Source: Duganella sp. BuS-21
GTDB taxonomy: Bacteria; Pseudomonadota; Gammaproteobacteria; Burkholderiales; Burkholderiaceae_D
Direction: 5' to 3'
Assembly: GCA_041874725.1 (NCBI GenBank)
Contig: CP097466.1
Coordinates: 744,001 to 808,000 of the forward strand
Length of the DNA: 64,000 bases
A model generated the notes under the pieces. That model was not told the origin of the DNA. It saw nothing but the letters and a program-made list of their open reading frames with translations, and did no database searches. A program made the position numbers and the translations under genes. Within the stretch, counting starts at the first letter, position 1. The number at the start of each line of letters is the position of its first letter. Below, one piece after another: positions 17,561 to 34,005 of this stretch.

Positions 17561-17992
17561 ATGGCAAAGAAAATCATTGGTTTTATCAAGCTGCAAGTGC
17601 CAGCTGGTAAAGCAAACCCATCCCCACCGATCGGTCCAGCTCTGGGTCAACGCGGTCTGAACATCATGGAATTCTGCAAAGCGTTCAACGCGCAGACCCA
17701 AGGGATGGAACCAGGCATGCCGATTCCAGTCGTGATCACTGCGTTCGCTGACAAGTCCTTCACCTTCGTGATGAAGACCCCGCCAGCAACCTTCCTGATC
17801 AAGAAACACTCGGGCATCACCAAAGGTTCGCCGAAGCCACATACCGACAAAGTCGGTAAGCTGACCCGTGCTCAAGCTGAAGAAATCGCTAAATTGAAAA
17901 CCCCTGATCTGACCGCTGCCGACCTGGATGCTGCTGTACGCACCATCGCTGGTTCCGCACGTTCGATGGGCATCACGGTGGAAGGTCTGTAA
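17561..17992 (+). CDS. rplK: 50S ribosomal protein L11
   Basis: L11 forms the GTPase-associated centre with 23S rRNA and the L10-L12 stalk. The 143-residue protein is full length. It has the family N-terminus ([20 protein letters not shown]), [19 protein letters not shown], and the C-terminal RNA-binding domain ending in [15 protein letters not shown]. Two bases separate it from rplA, whose ribosome site lies inside the end of rplK. Confidence 0.99.
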   Translation: MAKKIIGFIKLQVPAGKANPSPPIGPALGQRGLNIMEFCKAFNAQTQGMEPGMPIPVVITAFADKSFTFVMKTPPATFLIKKHSGITKGSPKPHTDKVGKLTRAQAEEIAKLKTPDLTAADLDAAVRTIAGSARSMGITVEGL

Positions 17993-17994
17993 TC

Positions 17995-18690
17995 ATGGCA
18001 AAACTGTCCAAACGCGCAAAAGCTATCAAAGCTAAAGTTGATAGCACCAAGAACTACTCGTTCGACAACGCTGTTGTTCTGATCAAAGAACTGGCCACCG
18101 CCAAGTTCAATGAATCGATCGACGTGTCGGTACAACTGGGTGTGGATCCTAAGAAATCGGACCAGGTCGTTCGCGGTTCCGTCGTGCTGCCAGCCGGCAC
18201 CGGCAAAACCGTACGCGTGGCCGTGTTCGCTTCGGGCGAGAAAGCTGAACAAGCGAAAGCCGCTGGTGCTGACGTGGTTGGTATGGAAGACCTGGCCGAG
18301 CGCGTCAAAGCCGGCGACATGCCTTTCGATATCGTCATCGCTTCGCCAGACACCATGCGTATCGTTGGTACCCTGGGTCAGATCCTGGGCCCACGCGGCC
18401 TGATGCCTAACCCGAAGGTTGGCACTGTTACTCCTGACGTCGCTACCGCCGTGAAAAACGCGAAAGCCGGTCAAGTTCAGTACCGTACCGACAAAGCCGG
18501 TATCATCCACGCGACCATCGGCCGCAAATCGTTTGCTGACGCAGATCTGAAGAGCAACCTGGTTGCCCTGATCGACGCGCTGAACAAAGCCAAGCCGGCA
18601 TCGTCGAAAGGCGTGTACCTGCGTAAAGTGTCGCTGTCGTCGACCATGGGCGCTGGCGTCCGTGTTGACCAGACCACCCTGGCAGCTTAA
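17995..18690 (+). CDS. rplA: 50S ribosomal protein L1
   Basis: L1 binds 23S rRNA at the stalk near the E site and represses its own operon. The 231-residue protein is of standard length. It shows the conserved RNA-binding blocks ([32 protein letters not shown]) and the C-terminal [20 protein letters not shown]. It is followed by a 311-base leader before rplJ, so L1/L11 and L10/L12 are probably separately controlled. Confidence 0.99.
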   Translation: MAKLSKRAKAIKAKVDSTKNYSFDNAVVLIKELATAKFNESIDVSVQLGVDPKKSDQVVRGSVVLPAGTGKTVRVAVFASGEKAEQAKAAGADVVGMEDLAERVKAGDMPFDIVIASPDTMRIVGTLGQILGPRGLMPNPKVGTVTPDVATAVKNAKAGQVQYRTDKAGIIHATIGRKSFADADLKSNLVALIDALNKAKPASSKGVYLRKVSLSSTMGAGVRVDQTTLAA

Positions 18691-19001
18691 GTAATAACTT
18701 CCGGTGTTCCAGGTGCTGACACGCGCAGCGTGTTGGCCCCTGGCACCGCTAGATAAGTATTAAGTCCTCGTGTCTTCGGACATGGGGCAGTTCTTTGGGA
18801 TGGCTGCTGTTTCGGCAGCAGCCGCAATCAAAGACCGTTGGGCCAGATGCATCAGGCAGGCATCCGGTTAATTGAATGTCTCACCCAACGCAGATGGTGT
18901 TCCCGATCAAGTTTTGCAGTCCATTGGACTCCTAACCTCGGACGCCGTTGTTCGAACCGATGGCCGGCAATTTCGCCGGCAATCATTTAAGGAGATTGAC
19001 C
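18691..19001 (+). promoter_or_regulatory. rplJ leader, candidate L10 autoregulatory element
   Basis: This 311-base gap is structured. At about 18703-18747 nested stems can form (GGTG with CACC, CCAGG with CCTGG, and ACACGC-GCA-GCGTGT at the tip). At 18802-18823 there is GGCTGCTG, a short loop and CAGCAGCC. At 18963-18980 GCCGGC-AATTTC-GCCGGC lies just before the AAGGAG ribosome site of rplJ. L10 or the L10-L12 complex represses translation through such a leader in E. coli. The assignment here is by position and structure only. Confidence 0.55.
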
Positions 19002-19535
19002 GTGGGTCTCAATCTGAATGACAAAAAGGCCGTCGTCGCCGAAGTTTCCGCAAAAGTAGCAACTGCGCAAACTATCGTCGTGGCCGAGTATCGTGGCATC
19101 CAGGTTGCTCACTTGACGCAACTCCGTGCCAAAGCGCGCGCTCAAGGCGTGTACCTGCGAGTGTTGAAAAACACCCTCGCTCGTCGCGCCGTCGAAGGCA
19201 CGCAATTTGCCGCCCTGGCAGACAGCATGACCGGTCCGTTGATCTACTCGATCTCGGACGATGCCGTTGCAGCAGCTAAAGTCATCAACGACTTCGCTAA
19301 AACCAACGACAAGCTGGTCATCACTGCCGGTAACTTCGCAGGCAAACAGCTGGATAAAGCCGCTGTTGCCGCGTTGGCGAGCATTCCTAGCCGTGAAGTT
19401 CTGCTTTCGCAGTTGTTGGGCGTTATGCTGGCTCCGGTTTCGGGCTTTGCACGTGGTCTGGCTGCTCTGGCAGCGAAAAAATCCGAAGGCGCTCCTGTTG
19501 CAGAAGTTGCAGCAGAAGAAGCCCCAGCAGCCTAA
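19002..19535 (+). CDS. rplJ: 50S ribosomal protein L10
   Basis: L10 anchors L12 dimers to the ribosome. The product is 177 residues when started at the GTG at 19002 ([20 protein letters not shown]), which is preceded by AAGGAG at ideal spacing. The frame is open further upstream, but those 18 residues include the leader hairpin and do not resemble L10. The RNA-binding part ([32 protein letters not shown]) and the C-terminal L12-binding helix are present. The end is Ala/Glu-rich. Confidence 0.97.
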   Translation: MGLNLNDKKAVVAEVSAKVATAQTIVVAEYRGIQVAHLTQLRAKARAQGVYLRVLKNTLARRAVEGTQFAALADSMTGPLIYSISDDAVAAAKVINDFAKTNDKLVITAGNFAGKQLDKAAVAALASIPSREVLLSQLLGVMLAPVSGFARGLAALAAKKSEGAPVAEVAAEEAPAA

Positions 19536-19629
19536 TAGGCCGCTGCGTTCCGGCCCTGGCGCCGGAGCGGGTTTTTTATCAAGTAGCATTCTGATGTATT
19601 AACGAATCAAAAAATTATTGGAGTTTCAA

Positions 19630-20001
19630 ATGGCAATTAGCAAAGAAGACATCCTGAACGCAGTGAGCGAACTGTCGGTCCTGGAACTGAACGAACTGGT
19701 CAAACTGTTCGAAGAAAAATTCGGCGTATCGGCTGCTGCCATGTCGGCACCAGCTGCTGGCGGCGCTGCTGCTGCAGTGGCTGAAGAGCAAACCGAATTC
19801 AACGTTGTTCTGACCGAAATCGGCGCGAACAAAGTTGGCGTGATTAAAGCAGTTCGCGAAATCACCGGTCTGGGCCTGAAAGAAGCCAAAGACGTGGTTG
19901 ATGGCGCACCAAAAACCGTTAAAGAAGCTCTGTCGAAAGCTGACGCTGAAGCCGCTAAGAAAAAGCTGGAAGAAGCTGGCGCCAAGGCCGAACTGAAGTA
20001 A
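19630..20001 (+). CDS. rplL: 50S ribosomal protein L7/L12
   Basis: L12 forms the flexible stalk that recruits translation factors. The 123-residue protein starts [20 protein letters not shown], has the Ala/Gly-rich hinge (about residues 38-52), and the globular factor-binding domain with [20 protein letters not shown]. The in-frame codons upstream of 19630 are excluded because the TTGGAG ribosome site at 19618-19623 lies there. Confidence 0.98.
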   Translation: MAISKEDILNAVSELSVLELNELVKLFEEKFGVSAAAMSAPAAGGAAAAVAEEQTEFNVVLTEIGANKVGVIKAVREITGLGLKEAKDVVDGAPKTVKEALSKADAEAAKKKLEEAGAKAELK

Positions 20002-20040
20002 TCAGTGGTACCGGTAGCTAAGGCTAGTACTTAGCGCCAC

Positions 20041-20096
20041 GAGCCAAAGCTGAGAATGTTTCTCCTTGAAAGAGGGGAAACATTCGGCTTTGGCTC
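20041..20096 (+). terminator. rplL-rpoB intergenic hairpin (attenuator or processing site)
   Basis: A 10-bp perfect outer stem (GAGCCAAAGC at 20041-20050 with GCTTTGGCTC at 20087-20096) encloses a 12-bp inner stem with one G-U pair (20054-20065 with 20074-20085). Only a short CTTT follows, so it should be a leaky terminator or an RNase III-type site. In E. coli the same position holds a partial terminator that lowers rpoBC expression relative to rplL. Confidence 0.75.
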
Positions 20097-20267
20097 CTTT
20101 GTCGTCTGTGTCGTATTTGTAGCGTTTTCCCGACGTTGCAGTTCCAATTGAATCAGCTGGAAATGGTAGAAGTTTCAGGTTTCGTCTGTGTGACAGACAG
20201 CCCGGTTCTTGCTGGAATACAGGCAAAACCTGAAATTTTTTCCCTTTCTGTCACTCACGGAGTGTCC

Positions 20268-24377
<4,110 letters not shown>

Positions 24378-24387
24378 GACACTGGCC

Positions 24388-24480
24388 GCCGTCGCCCTCG
24401 CGCAAGCGGGGCCCCATGCGGAGCTCGAGCAATCGTGATGCACGCTCGGCATGGGTCCCCGCCTTCGCGGGGACGACGGC
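24388..24480. repeat. REP-like palindrome between rpoB and rpoC, dispersed repeat family 2, copy A
   Basis: The left half (GCCGTCG.CC.CGCG.A) and the right half (ending TCGCGGGGACGACGGC) are imperfect inverted repeats over about 32 bases each. The right arm at 24450-24477 matches 49801-49828 at 24 of 28 positions. It sits inside the rpoBC message, starting 11 bases after the rpoB stop. Confidence 0.75.
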
Positions 24481-24512
24481 ATTAAGAATTTAATCACTAC
24501 CTGGAGTGATAC

Positions 24513-28742
<4,230 letters not shown>

Positions 28743-28759
28743 TTTAAAGCCTCAACAAG

Positions 28760-28785
28760 AACGGCACCTTCGGGTGCCGTTTTTT
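28760..28785 (+). terminator. Intrinsic terminator after rpoC
   Basis: AACGGCACC, loop TTCG and GGTGCCGTT form a 9-bp perfect stem with a stable tetraloop, followed by TTTT. It lies 18 bases after the rpoC stop. Confidence 0.92.
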
Positions 28786-28815
28786 ATTCCCCTTATAAAA
28801 TTATTCTTAACCAAT

Positions 28816-28913
28816 TCAGGGTCAGCTCTGTCATTTGGACATTTCAGGTACCCTTCGGAACTTAGAGAGCAGAATTTAGTTCCCGTTTGTCCAAATGACA
28901 GAGCTGACCCTGA
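28816..28913. repeat. 26-bp-arm inverted repeat, dispersed repeat family 1, copy B
   Basis: The arms 28816-28841 and 28888-28913 are perfectly complementary and are separated by 46 bases. The arm core GGGTCAGCTCTGTCATTTGG matches the arm of the 68-bp palindrome at 11059 (consensus GGTCAG.TC.G.CATT.GGACATTTC). The rest of the gap between rpoC and the next gene (28914-29023) holds nothing I can assign. Confidence 0.8.
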
Positions 28914-29023
28914 TTTTTGGTGTGGAACTGTTGTGAGTCGAGGGCGGGCATCGCGTGGCGTGGCATGCGAATCCCTTACTTTTACACGCCAGCAAATAGT
29001 TCGTTCATGCTAAGATTTGGCTC

Positions 29024-29638
29024 ATGATTGCTCAAGCCCTCTTCACTCCCGCCCAGCAAAAACTGCTGGGCTTGCTGTTTGTACGTGTCAACCAGGGTTT
29101 CCACCTGAATGAGATCATGCGTCTGACCGGTCTGGGCAGCGCTTCGGCGCAGCGCGAGTTGAAGCGGCTGCATGAGTCGGGCGTGATCGTGTCGGAGCGG
29201 ATCGGCAATGTGCGCCGCTTTAAGCCGAACCAGGATTGCATCGTGTTCGGTGAGTTGAGCGGGCTGGTGAAGAAAACCTTCGGCCTGGTCAGCGTGCTGA
29301 ACTCCGCGCTGGCGCCACTACAGCATGTGTTGAATGTGGCCTTTGTTTATGGCGCCACCGCCAAGGAACAAGAGGGTATGGATACGGCCGTTGAATTATT
29401 GCTGATCGGCGATAACACCAGCTATGGCGAGCTATTATCCCGCCTGCCGGTCGCCGAACGTTTATTGCGCCGCAAAATCAATCCCAACCTTTATTCCATC
29501 CCCGATTTCAAACGCCGCTTGCGCGAACAGCAGCCGTTTATTCTGGAGGTTTTACGCGGACAAAAGATTTATGTTTTGGGCGATGAAACCGATCTGGAAA
29601 AAGTCAGCGGCGACGATTTAAATCAATTGGCCGGGTAA
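29024..29638 (+). CDS. Winged-helix regulator fused to a degenerate nucleotidyltransferase domain
   Basis: The 204-residue protein has an N-terminal winged helix (residues about 8-70; HLNEIMRLTGLGSASAQREL, then IVSERIGNVRRFKPN). A second domain begins VAFVYGATAKEQEGMDTAVELLLIGD near residue 105. In active minimal nucleotidyltransferases this segment reads GS...(S)D-x-D-LLV-x-G. Here the two metal-binding aspartates appear as Ala/Val and Glu, so catalysis is probably lost. Family members occur as stand-alone transcriptional regulators and as partners in toxin-antitoxin-like pairs. No partner gene is next to it. Its 3' end overlaps the opposing kinase remnant by 16 bases. Confidence 0.7.
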   Translation: MIAQALFTPAQQKLLGLLFVRVNQGFHLNEIMRLTGLGSASAQRELKRLHESGVIVSERIGNVRRFKPNQDCIVFGELSGLVKKTFGLVSVLNSALAPLQHVLNVAFVYGATAKEQEGMDTAVELLLIGDNTSYGELLSRLPVAERLLRRKINPNLYSIPDFKRRLREQQPFILEVLRGQKIYVLGDETDLEKVSGDDLNQLAG

Positions 29639-29877
29639 TTAAACCGCTGCGGAAATGACAGGGCGAATCGCGTATATTTTCCGGCCTGTGATTCGCATTG
29701 AATATTGCCGCCAAACGCGGTGATGACTTTATGGCAGAAAGTCAATCCCATGCCGGTGCCGCCGGTGCTATAAAACGGTTCAAATACATGGGGCAATATA
29801 TCGTCGGGAATACCGACGCCGGTATCCCTGACCATTAACTGCCGGCCCGTCAGCAATATCTCCACCTCAAAAGAAGG
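29623..29877 (-). pseudogene. Sensor histidine kinase remnant (C-terminal ATPase end only)
   Basis: About 80 residues remain, with the G1 box VRDTGVGIP, the F box FEPFYSTGG and the G2 box GTGMGLTFCHKVI, ending in ALSFP. These are the last third of a HATPase domain. The H box, N box, dimerization helix and any sensor are missing, and the frame meets a stop just upstream (29884-29886 read leftward). The G2 wording resembles kinases of the CqsS/LqsS quorum-sensing type, but so short a piece does not settle that. The break lies next to a plus-strand remnant. Confidence 0.75.
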
Positions 29878-29879
29878 GC

Positions 29880-30122
29880 GTGTTCATCACCAAGCACGCC
29901 GAGCAGGACTACTTGCAGGAGACCTTCCCGTTCCAGCAGGTTACCTGCGAATTGAACGCATATGACGTGAAGAAGTGCTCCTTCTGGCTGGAGCTCCGTT
30001 TTTATGCCGATGGCAAGCCGGTCTCGGTGGGGCGCCAGCAGATCGTCTTCGCCAACCACGCCAAGCAGATCACCGCGCTGCTGGGGGAGGTGATAGCGCG
30101 CATCAAGCAATACGCGAAATAA
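29880..30122 (+). pseudogene. Remnant of a hotdog-fold (thioesterase-like) protein, C-terminal half
   Basis: The 80 codons from a GTG at 29880 read FITKHAEQDYLQETFPFQQ, then a strand-rich stretch CSFWLELRFYADGKPVSVG and QQIVFANHAKQI, ending in a helix. This looks like the last half of an acyl-CoA thioesterase of about 150 residues. The N-terminal half is absent, and the possible ribosome site AGAAGG is too close to the GTG. A good intrinsic terminator follows, as expected for a once genuine gene end. The family call is tentative. Confidence 0.5.
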
Positions 30123-30135
30123 GTAAGGAAATGGA

Positions 30136-30161
30136 GGCGGGCCGGGCGGCCCGCCTTTTTC
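30136..30161 (+). terminator. Intrinsic terminator after the hotdog remnant
   Basis: GGCGGGCC, loop GGGC and GGCCCGCC (30137-30156) form an 8-bp GC stem, followed by TTTTT. It lies 14 bases after the remnant's stop and four bases before the end of the opposing DUF885 gene. Confidence 0.85.
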
Positions 30162-30164
30162 AGA

Positions 30165-31973
30165 CTACGGCTGCGAGGCGATCCAGTGATCGACCTTCTG
30201 TTCCAGCAGGGCCAGCGGCACCGTGCCGTCGCCCAGCACCACCGCGTGGAAGGCCGGCAGGCTGAACTTGCCGCCCAGCGCTTTTTCAGCGCGCGCGCGC
30301 AGTTCCTGGATCTTCAGCGATCCGACCTTGTAGCCCAGCGCCTGACCCGGCCACGCCATGTAGCGCTCGGTCTCGCTCTTGGCCACCACGTCGTAGCCCA
30401 GCGTGTCCTTCATGTACTGGATGCTTTGTTCGCGGGTCCAGCCCTTGGCGTGCATGCCGGTGTCGACCACCAGGCGCACGGCACGCAGCAGTTCGTCGTT
30501 CAGATGGCCGAAGTACTGGGCCGGATCTTCAAACAAGCCCATTTCCTTGCCCAGCGTTTCCGAATACAGCGCCCAACCTTCAGTGAAGGCGTTGTTGCCG
30601 CCGAACTTGCGGAAGTTAGGCAGGTTCAGTTCCTGCATCAGGGCGATGTGGAAGTGGTGGCCCGGTTTGCCTTCGTGCAGGAACAAGGTGGTCATGCCGG
30701 TGTTGCCGTACTTGGCCGGGTCGTTGACCACCGACCAGAACACGCCCGGGCGCGAGCCGTCGCCGGCCGGCGCGGTGTAGTGGTCGGAAGCGGTGGCGCG
30801 GCTCAGCTCCGGTTCCAGGCGCAGGTCCAGCTTGGCCTTCGGCAGCAGGGTGAACATCTGCGGCAGCTTGGTGTCGAGCCGGTCGTTCAGCTGGTGGTAG
30901 ACCGCCTGCACTTCATCTTCGGTCTTGAACGGGTAGAACTTGGCTTGCGCCGCCACCCATACCGGCAAGCCGGCGGCCGGGCCGGTGTAGCCGAGCTTCG
31001 GACCCAGCACTTCAAACTGGGCCTGGATGCGCGCCACTTCCTTCAGGCCGATGGCGTGGATTTGCTCCGGTTCGAGCGTGGTGGTGGTGGCGTTGGCGAC
31101 GCGCGCCTGATACCAGGCGGCGCCGTTCGGCACGGCGCTGAGACCGGTCGAAGTGCGGCAGGCCGGCACGTATTCTTTTTCCAGGAAGCCGGCCAGGCGC
31201 ACCAGCGCCGGCATGACCTTGTCGTTGATGGTCTTGCGGTAGGCCGCGCTCAGGCGCTGCTTGTCGGCGGCGGAGAACGAGTCCGGCAGCTTATTGATCG
31301 GCGTGTAGTAAATGCTCGCGTCCGGCGTCGCGCTCACCAGCTTCTGGAACTGCGGCAGGGCCGCCACCATGATCGCCTGCGGCTGCGTCACGCCTTGCTT
31401 GATGCCGGCGCGCATATTGGCGATGGCCTGGTCGATCCAGGCCGGCATCTGCTGCAGGCGGCTCAGGTACGCTTCGTATTCCTTGACGGTGCCGATCGGC
31501 TGCGACGCTTCGCCGCCGGCGTAGTTCGCCAGCGTGACCGGAATGCTGTCCATCTGGTTGATCGGCAGCAGGTGCTCGGGGAAGCGCTGCATGGCGATCA
31601 GGCCCTTGAGCTCGTATTGCAGGATGTCGTAGTTGATGCGGTCCGGCGTCAGCAGCTGCTCGCGCGGGATGGCTTGCAGGCGCTGGGCGAACTGGCGGTA
31701 CAGCTTGAACTGCGCGGCGCGCTTGGCGGGGGCGATGCTCAGGCCCAGTTGATCGTCGAAGCGGTTGTCGCCGTTCTCGGTGGCGCCGATCGGTTCGAAG
31801 CGGGCGACGGCGTCGTAGTATTGGTCGGCCATGGCCAGCAGCTGTTTCTGGGAAGCGGCGGCGGCGACGGCACTGGCTTTTTGCGCGGGTGCGGTGGCGG
31901 CGGCGGCCAGCGGGGCGAACGCCAGCGCGATGGCGGCGGCCAGTGGGGCGATGATGGTGCGGCGATGCGTCAT
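30165..31973 (-). CDS. DUF885-family secreted protein (putative metallopeptidase-like)
   Basis: The 602-residue protein starts MTHRRTIIAPLAAAIALAFA with a clear signal peptide ending near AAA. It matches the DUF885 family, common in Proteobacteria and Actinobacteria, with the hallmark LFLHEGKPGHHFHIALMQE near residue 440. The HEG.PGHH motif resembles a zinc-binding HExxH variant, and the family is often viewed as peptidase-like, but no activity is established for it. Conserved TEGWALYSE follows. The in-frame codons before 31973 are left out because the signal peptide fits the ATG there. Confidence 0.88.
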   Translation of the reverse strand: MTHRRTIIAPLAAAIALAFAPLAAAATAPAQKASAVAAAASQKQLLAMADQYYDAVARFEPIGATENGDNRFDDQLGLSIAPAKRAAQFKLYRQFAQRLQAIPREQLLTPDRINYDILQYELKGLIAMQRFPEHLLPINQMDSIPVTLANYAGGEASQPIGTVKEYEAYLSRLQQMPAWIDQAIANMRAGIKQGVTQPQAIMVAALPQFQKLVSATPDASIYYTPINKLPDSFSAADKQRLSAAYRKTINDKVMPALVRLAGFLEKEYVPACRTSTGLSAVPNGAAWYQARVANATTTTLEPEQIHAIGLKEVARIQAQFEVLGPKLGYTGPAAGLPVWVAAQAKFYPFKTEDEVQAVYHQLNDRLDTKLPQMFTLLPKAKLDLRLEPELSRATASDHYTAPAGDGSRPGVFWSVVNDPAKYGNTGMTTLFLHEGKPGHHFHIALMQELNLPNFRKFGGNNAFTEGWALYSETLGKEMGLFEDPAQYFGHLNDELLRAVRLVVDTGMHAKGWTREQSIQYMKDTLGYDVVAKSETERYMAWPGQALGYKVGSLKIQELRARAEKALGGKFSLPAFHAVVLGDGTVPLALLEQKVDHWIASQP

Positions 31974-32142
31974 GTCTGATGGTCCCTGGTGTAACAAAGT
32001 TGGCCGTTAGCATAAGCCATCAATGGACGAGCGCGGAACAAATTTTGTATCAGCGTGACATACGCAATGTTGCTGGCGGGTCTATGCGGGGTACAACGGT
32101 AGCGCGGTGGTTGGCGTTGTCACGCGTCCTGAAGAGTACCCC

Positions 32143-32209
32143 GACCCTGGGCGTCTGCGGTGTGCCGCTTGTATTGGTGCCGCGCGCTTTTAGAGCGGTA
32201 GGCAACCTC
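32143..32209. repeat. Dispersed repeat family 3, copy B
   Basis: This stretch between the DUF885 start and the end of the HPP-CBS gene aligns with 4735-4800, with GGTGCCGCGCGCTT as the longest identical block. The rest of the gap (31974-32142) shows no gene or further repeat. Confidence 0.5.
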
Positions 32210-32219
32210 AAGCCCTTCG

Positions 32220-33392
32220 CTACGCCGCCGCTTCCGCGAAGCGGCTTTCGTACAACGCCGCCACCAGGTCCGATTGCGTGACGATGCCGACAAATCGCAG
32301 CTCTTGATCGACGATGGGGATGTGGTGGAAGCCGGAGTCCGCCATCAGCGGCACCAGGTCCACAATCGGCGTGTCGATCCGCGCGGTGGTCGGATGCTGG
32401 GTCATGATCTGGCCCACCACCTCCGCCTTTTCCGTATGGCTGACGCCGCTCTTGCGCAGGAAGCGCTGCAGTTGCTGACGGATGCTGCGGTAGTCGTCCA
32501 GCCCGCCATGCTCGAGGAAATCGGTCTGGGTGACGATGCCGATCACGCGCCGCGCACGGTTCAGCACCGGCAGTGCGGCGATCTGGTGCGCGCGCATCTG
32601 CTGCCACGCCTGTTCCAGCCCGGTGCCGAACTCGGCGCTGACGATGTCGCGCGACATGATGTCGGCGCAGGCGATGATGCCGAAGCGGCGCTGGTAAGCC
32701 CGCTGCTCGGTCTGCATGAACAGCGATTCCAGGTCGTCGCGGCTGATGTCGAGCACCTGGTTGTGCTGCTGCAGCACGGCGTCCAGGTCTTCCGGCTTGA
32801 AGCCCAGCCGCACCGTCGGTACGGTGTCTTTGGTGGCGTGCAGGTTGGCGTGCGCGTTCTGCTGCACGTGCGGATAACTGCGTCCGGTCAGGTTGTTGTA
32901 GGTGATGGCCATCAGCACCAGCAGCACGCTGTCGGCCAGCACCGTCATCAGCACGAATTCAAAGCCGGCCGCATGCACCGCCGTGCCGCCGATCACCGTG
33001 GTCAGCGCCACCGCGCCGCCGGGCGGATGCAGGCAGCGCATGATGAACATGGCGGCAATCGCCGCGCCGCAGGCCAGCCCGGCCAGCAGCGGCAGCGGCA
33101 GGCTGTGACCTAGCCAGCGCACGCAGGCCACGCCCACCACACCGCTGATGAGGTTGCCGCCGATGGCCGACCACGGCTGCGCCAGCGGGCTGGCCGGCAG
33201 CGCGAACAGCAGCACCGAAGAGGCGCCGATCGGCGCCACCAGGAAGATGGCGGCGTGGGTCGATTGCAGCAGTGCCTGGCTGAGCAGGGCGGTGAGCATA
33301 ATGCCAAGCAGCGCGCCTATGGCGGCGCGCAATTGTTCGCGGCGGCTGGCGGTGGCGGCGCTGGGCAGCCAGCTGGCAAAGAAGGCGCGCAT
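32220..33392 (-). CDS. HPP-family membrane protein with two C-terminal CBS domains
   Basis: The 390-residue protein has an N-terminal HPP module of about four membrane helices (residues about 20-175), with the naming motif HPPGGAVAL near 133 and the conserved APIGASSVLLFA. Two CBS domains follow: one with IMSRD..SAEFGTGLEQAW and PVLNRARRVIGIVTQTDF, the other with IMTQHPTTARIDTPIVDLVP and GIVTQSDLVAALYESRF. CBS pairs usually bind adenine nucleotides. HPP proteins are implicated in nitrite transport in plants and cyanobacteria, but the substrate here is unknown. An in-frame TTG at 33404 is an alternative start. Confidence 0.87.
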   Translation of the reverse strand: MRAFFASWLPSAATASRREQLRAAIGALLGIMLTALLSQALLQSTHAAIFLVAPIGASSVLLFALPASPLAQPWSAIGGNLISGVVGVACVRWLGHSLPLPLLAGLACGAAIAAMFIMRCLHPPGGAVALTTVIGGTAVHAAGFEFVLMTVLADSVLLVLMAITYNNLTGRSYPHVQQNAHANLHATKDTVPTVRLGFKPEDLDAVLQQHNQVLDISRDDLESLFMQTEQRAYQRRFGIIACADIMSRDIVSAEFGTGLEQAWQQMRAHQIAALPVLNRARRVIGIVTQTDFLEHGGLDDYRSIRQQLQRFLRKSGVSHTEKAEVVGQIMTQHPTTARIDTPIVDLVPLMADSGFHHIPIVDQELRFVGIVTQSDLVAALYESRFAEAAA

Positions 33393-33420
33393 GTTTTTAA
33401 TCAAGTATTTAAAAGATGCA

Positions 33421-33906
33421 TTATCGCATCGATTGGTGCGATACCAGTCCCAGCGGCAAGGAGGTGGTGATTTTGATCTGTTCCATCGAGAACGCCGAGG
33501 AAACCCCGTTGAGCTGTACGGATTTGATCAATTTCTTGTAAAAGCGGTCATAACCTTCGATATCGCTCGTAACCACCTTTAACAGGTAATCCACGTCGCC
33601 GCTCATGCGATGGAATTCCTGTACCTCCGGCAGCGCCGCCACGGCGTCGGCAAAGCGGGCGAACCAGGCTTCATCATGCTGATTGATGCGGATGCTGACG
33701 AACACCGTGACCGGCAAGCCTACCTTGCGGCGGTTGATGATGGCGACGCGGTGCTCGATATAGCCTTCCTCTTCCAGCCGCCGCAGCCGTTTCCAGCAGG
33801 GCGTGGAGGACAGGCCGATCTGCTCGCTCAGCTGGGCCACGGACAGCGTGCCGTCGCGTTGCAGGGCGTCCAGGATGGCAAAATCATAGTGGTCAAGTCG
33901 GTTCAT
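33421..33906 (-). CDS. Lrp/AsnC-family transcriptional regulator
   Basis: The 161-residue protein starts MNRLDHYDFAILDALQRDGT and has the Lrp helix-turn-helix (LSEQIGLSSTPCWKRLRRLE, residues about 26-45). The RAM effector domain follows (VTVFVSIRINQHD, FHRMSGDVDYLLKVV, SDIEGYDRFYKK). The open frame continues far upstream, but that part is antisense to the cysteine desulfurase and not protein-like. It is divergent from the desulfurase-rhodanese gene (99 bases apart). This suggests it controls that gene in response to an amino acid, perhaps cysteine; the effector is inferred. Confidence 0.93.
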   Translation of the reverse strand: MNRLDHYDFAILDALQRDGTLSVAQLSEQIGLSSTPCWKRLRRLEEEGYIEHRVAIINRRKVGLPVTVFVSIRINQHDEAWFARFADAVAALPEVQEFHRMSGDVDYLLKVVTSDIEGYDRFYKKLIKSVQLNGVSSAFSMEQIKITTSLPLGLVSHQSMR

Positions 33907-33935
33907 GCTGTTATTCCGTGTTTGGTGGTATAAAT

Positions 33936-33947
33936 TATCTGAAGATA
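33936..33947. promoter_or_regulatory. Candidate Lrp operator in the divergent spacer
   Basis: A TATCT-GA-AGATA dyad sits in an AT-rich part of the 99-base spacer between the Lrp gene and the desulfurase fusion. Lrp/AsnC proteins bind such short AT-rich dyads. A second imperfect repeat (GTGCT...AGCAC, 33948-33973) follows. Confidence 0.35.
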
Positions 33948-34005
33948 GTGCTTTGAGGCGAAACTTTAGCACGACTATTTCGGATTCAGTGCGTAAGCTA
34001 TACGG

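Noticed and set aside
20136..20267. A 44-codon extension of rpoB
   Set aside because: It starts with a non-ATG codon next to the intergenic hairpin and does not resemble RpoB; the conserved N-terminus begins at 20268.
29880..30122. A complete small 80-residue protein
   Set aside because: The ribosome site is too close to the GTG, the sequence begins in mid-domain, and a broken kinase gene meets it at the same point. A remnant is the simpler reading.
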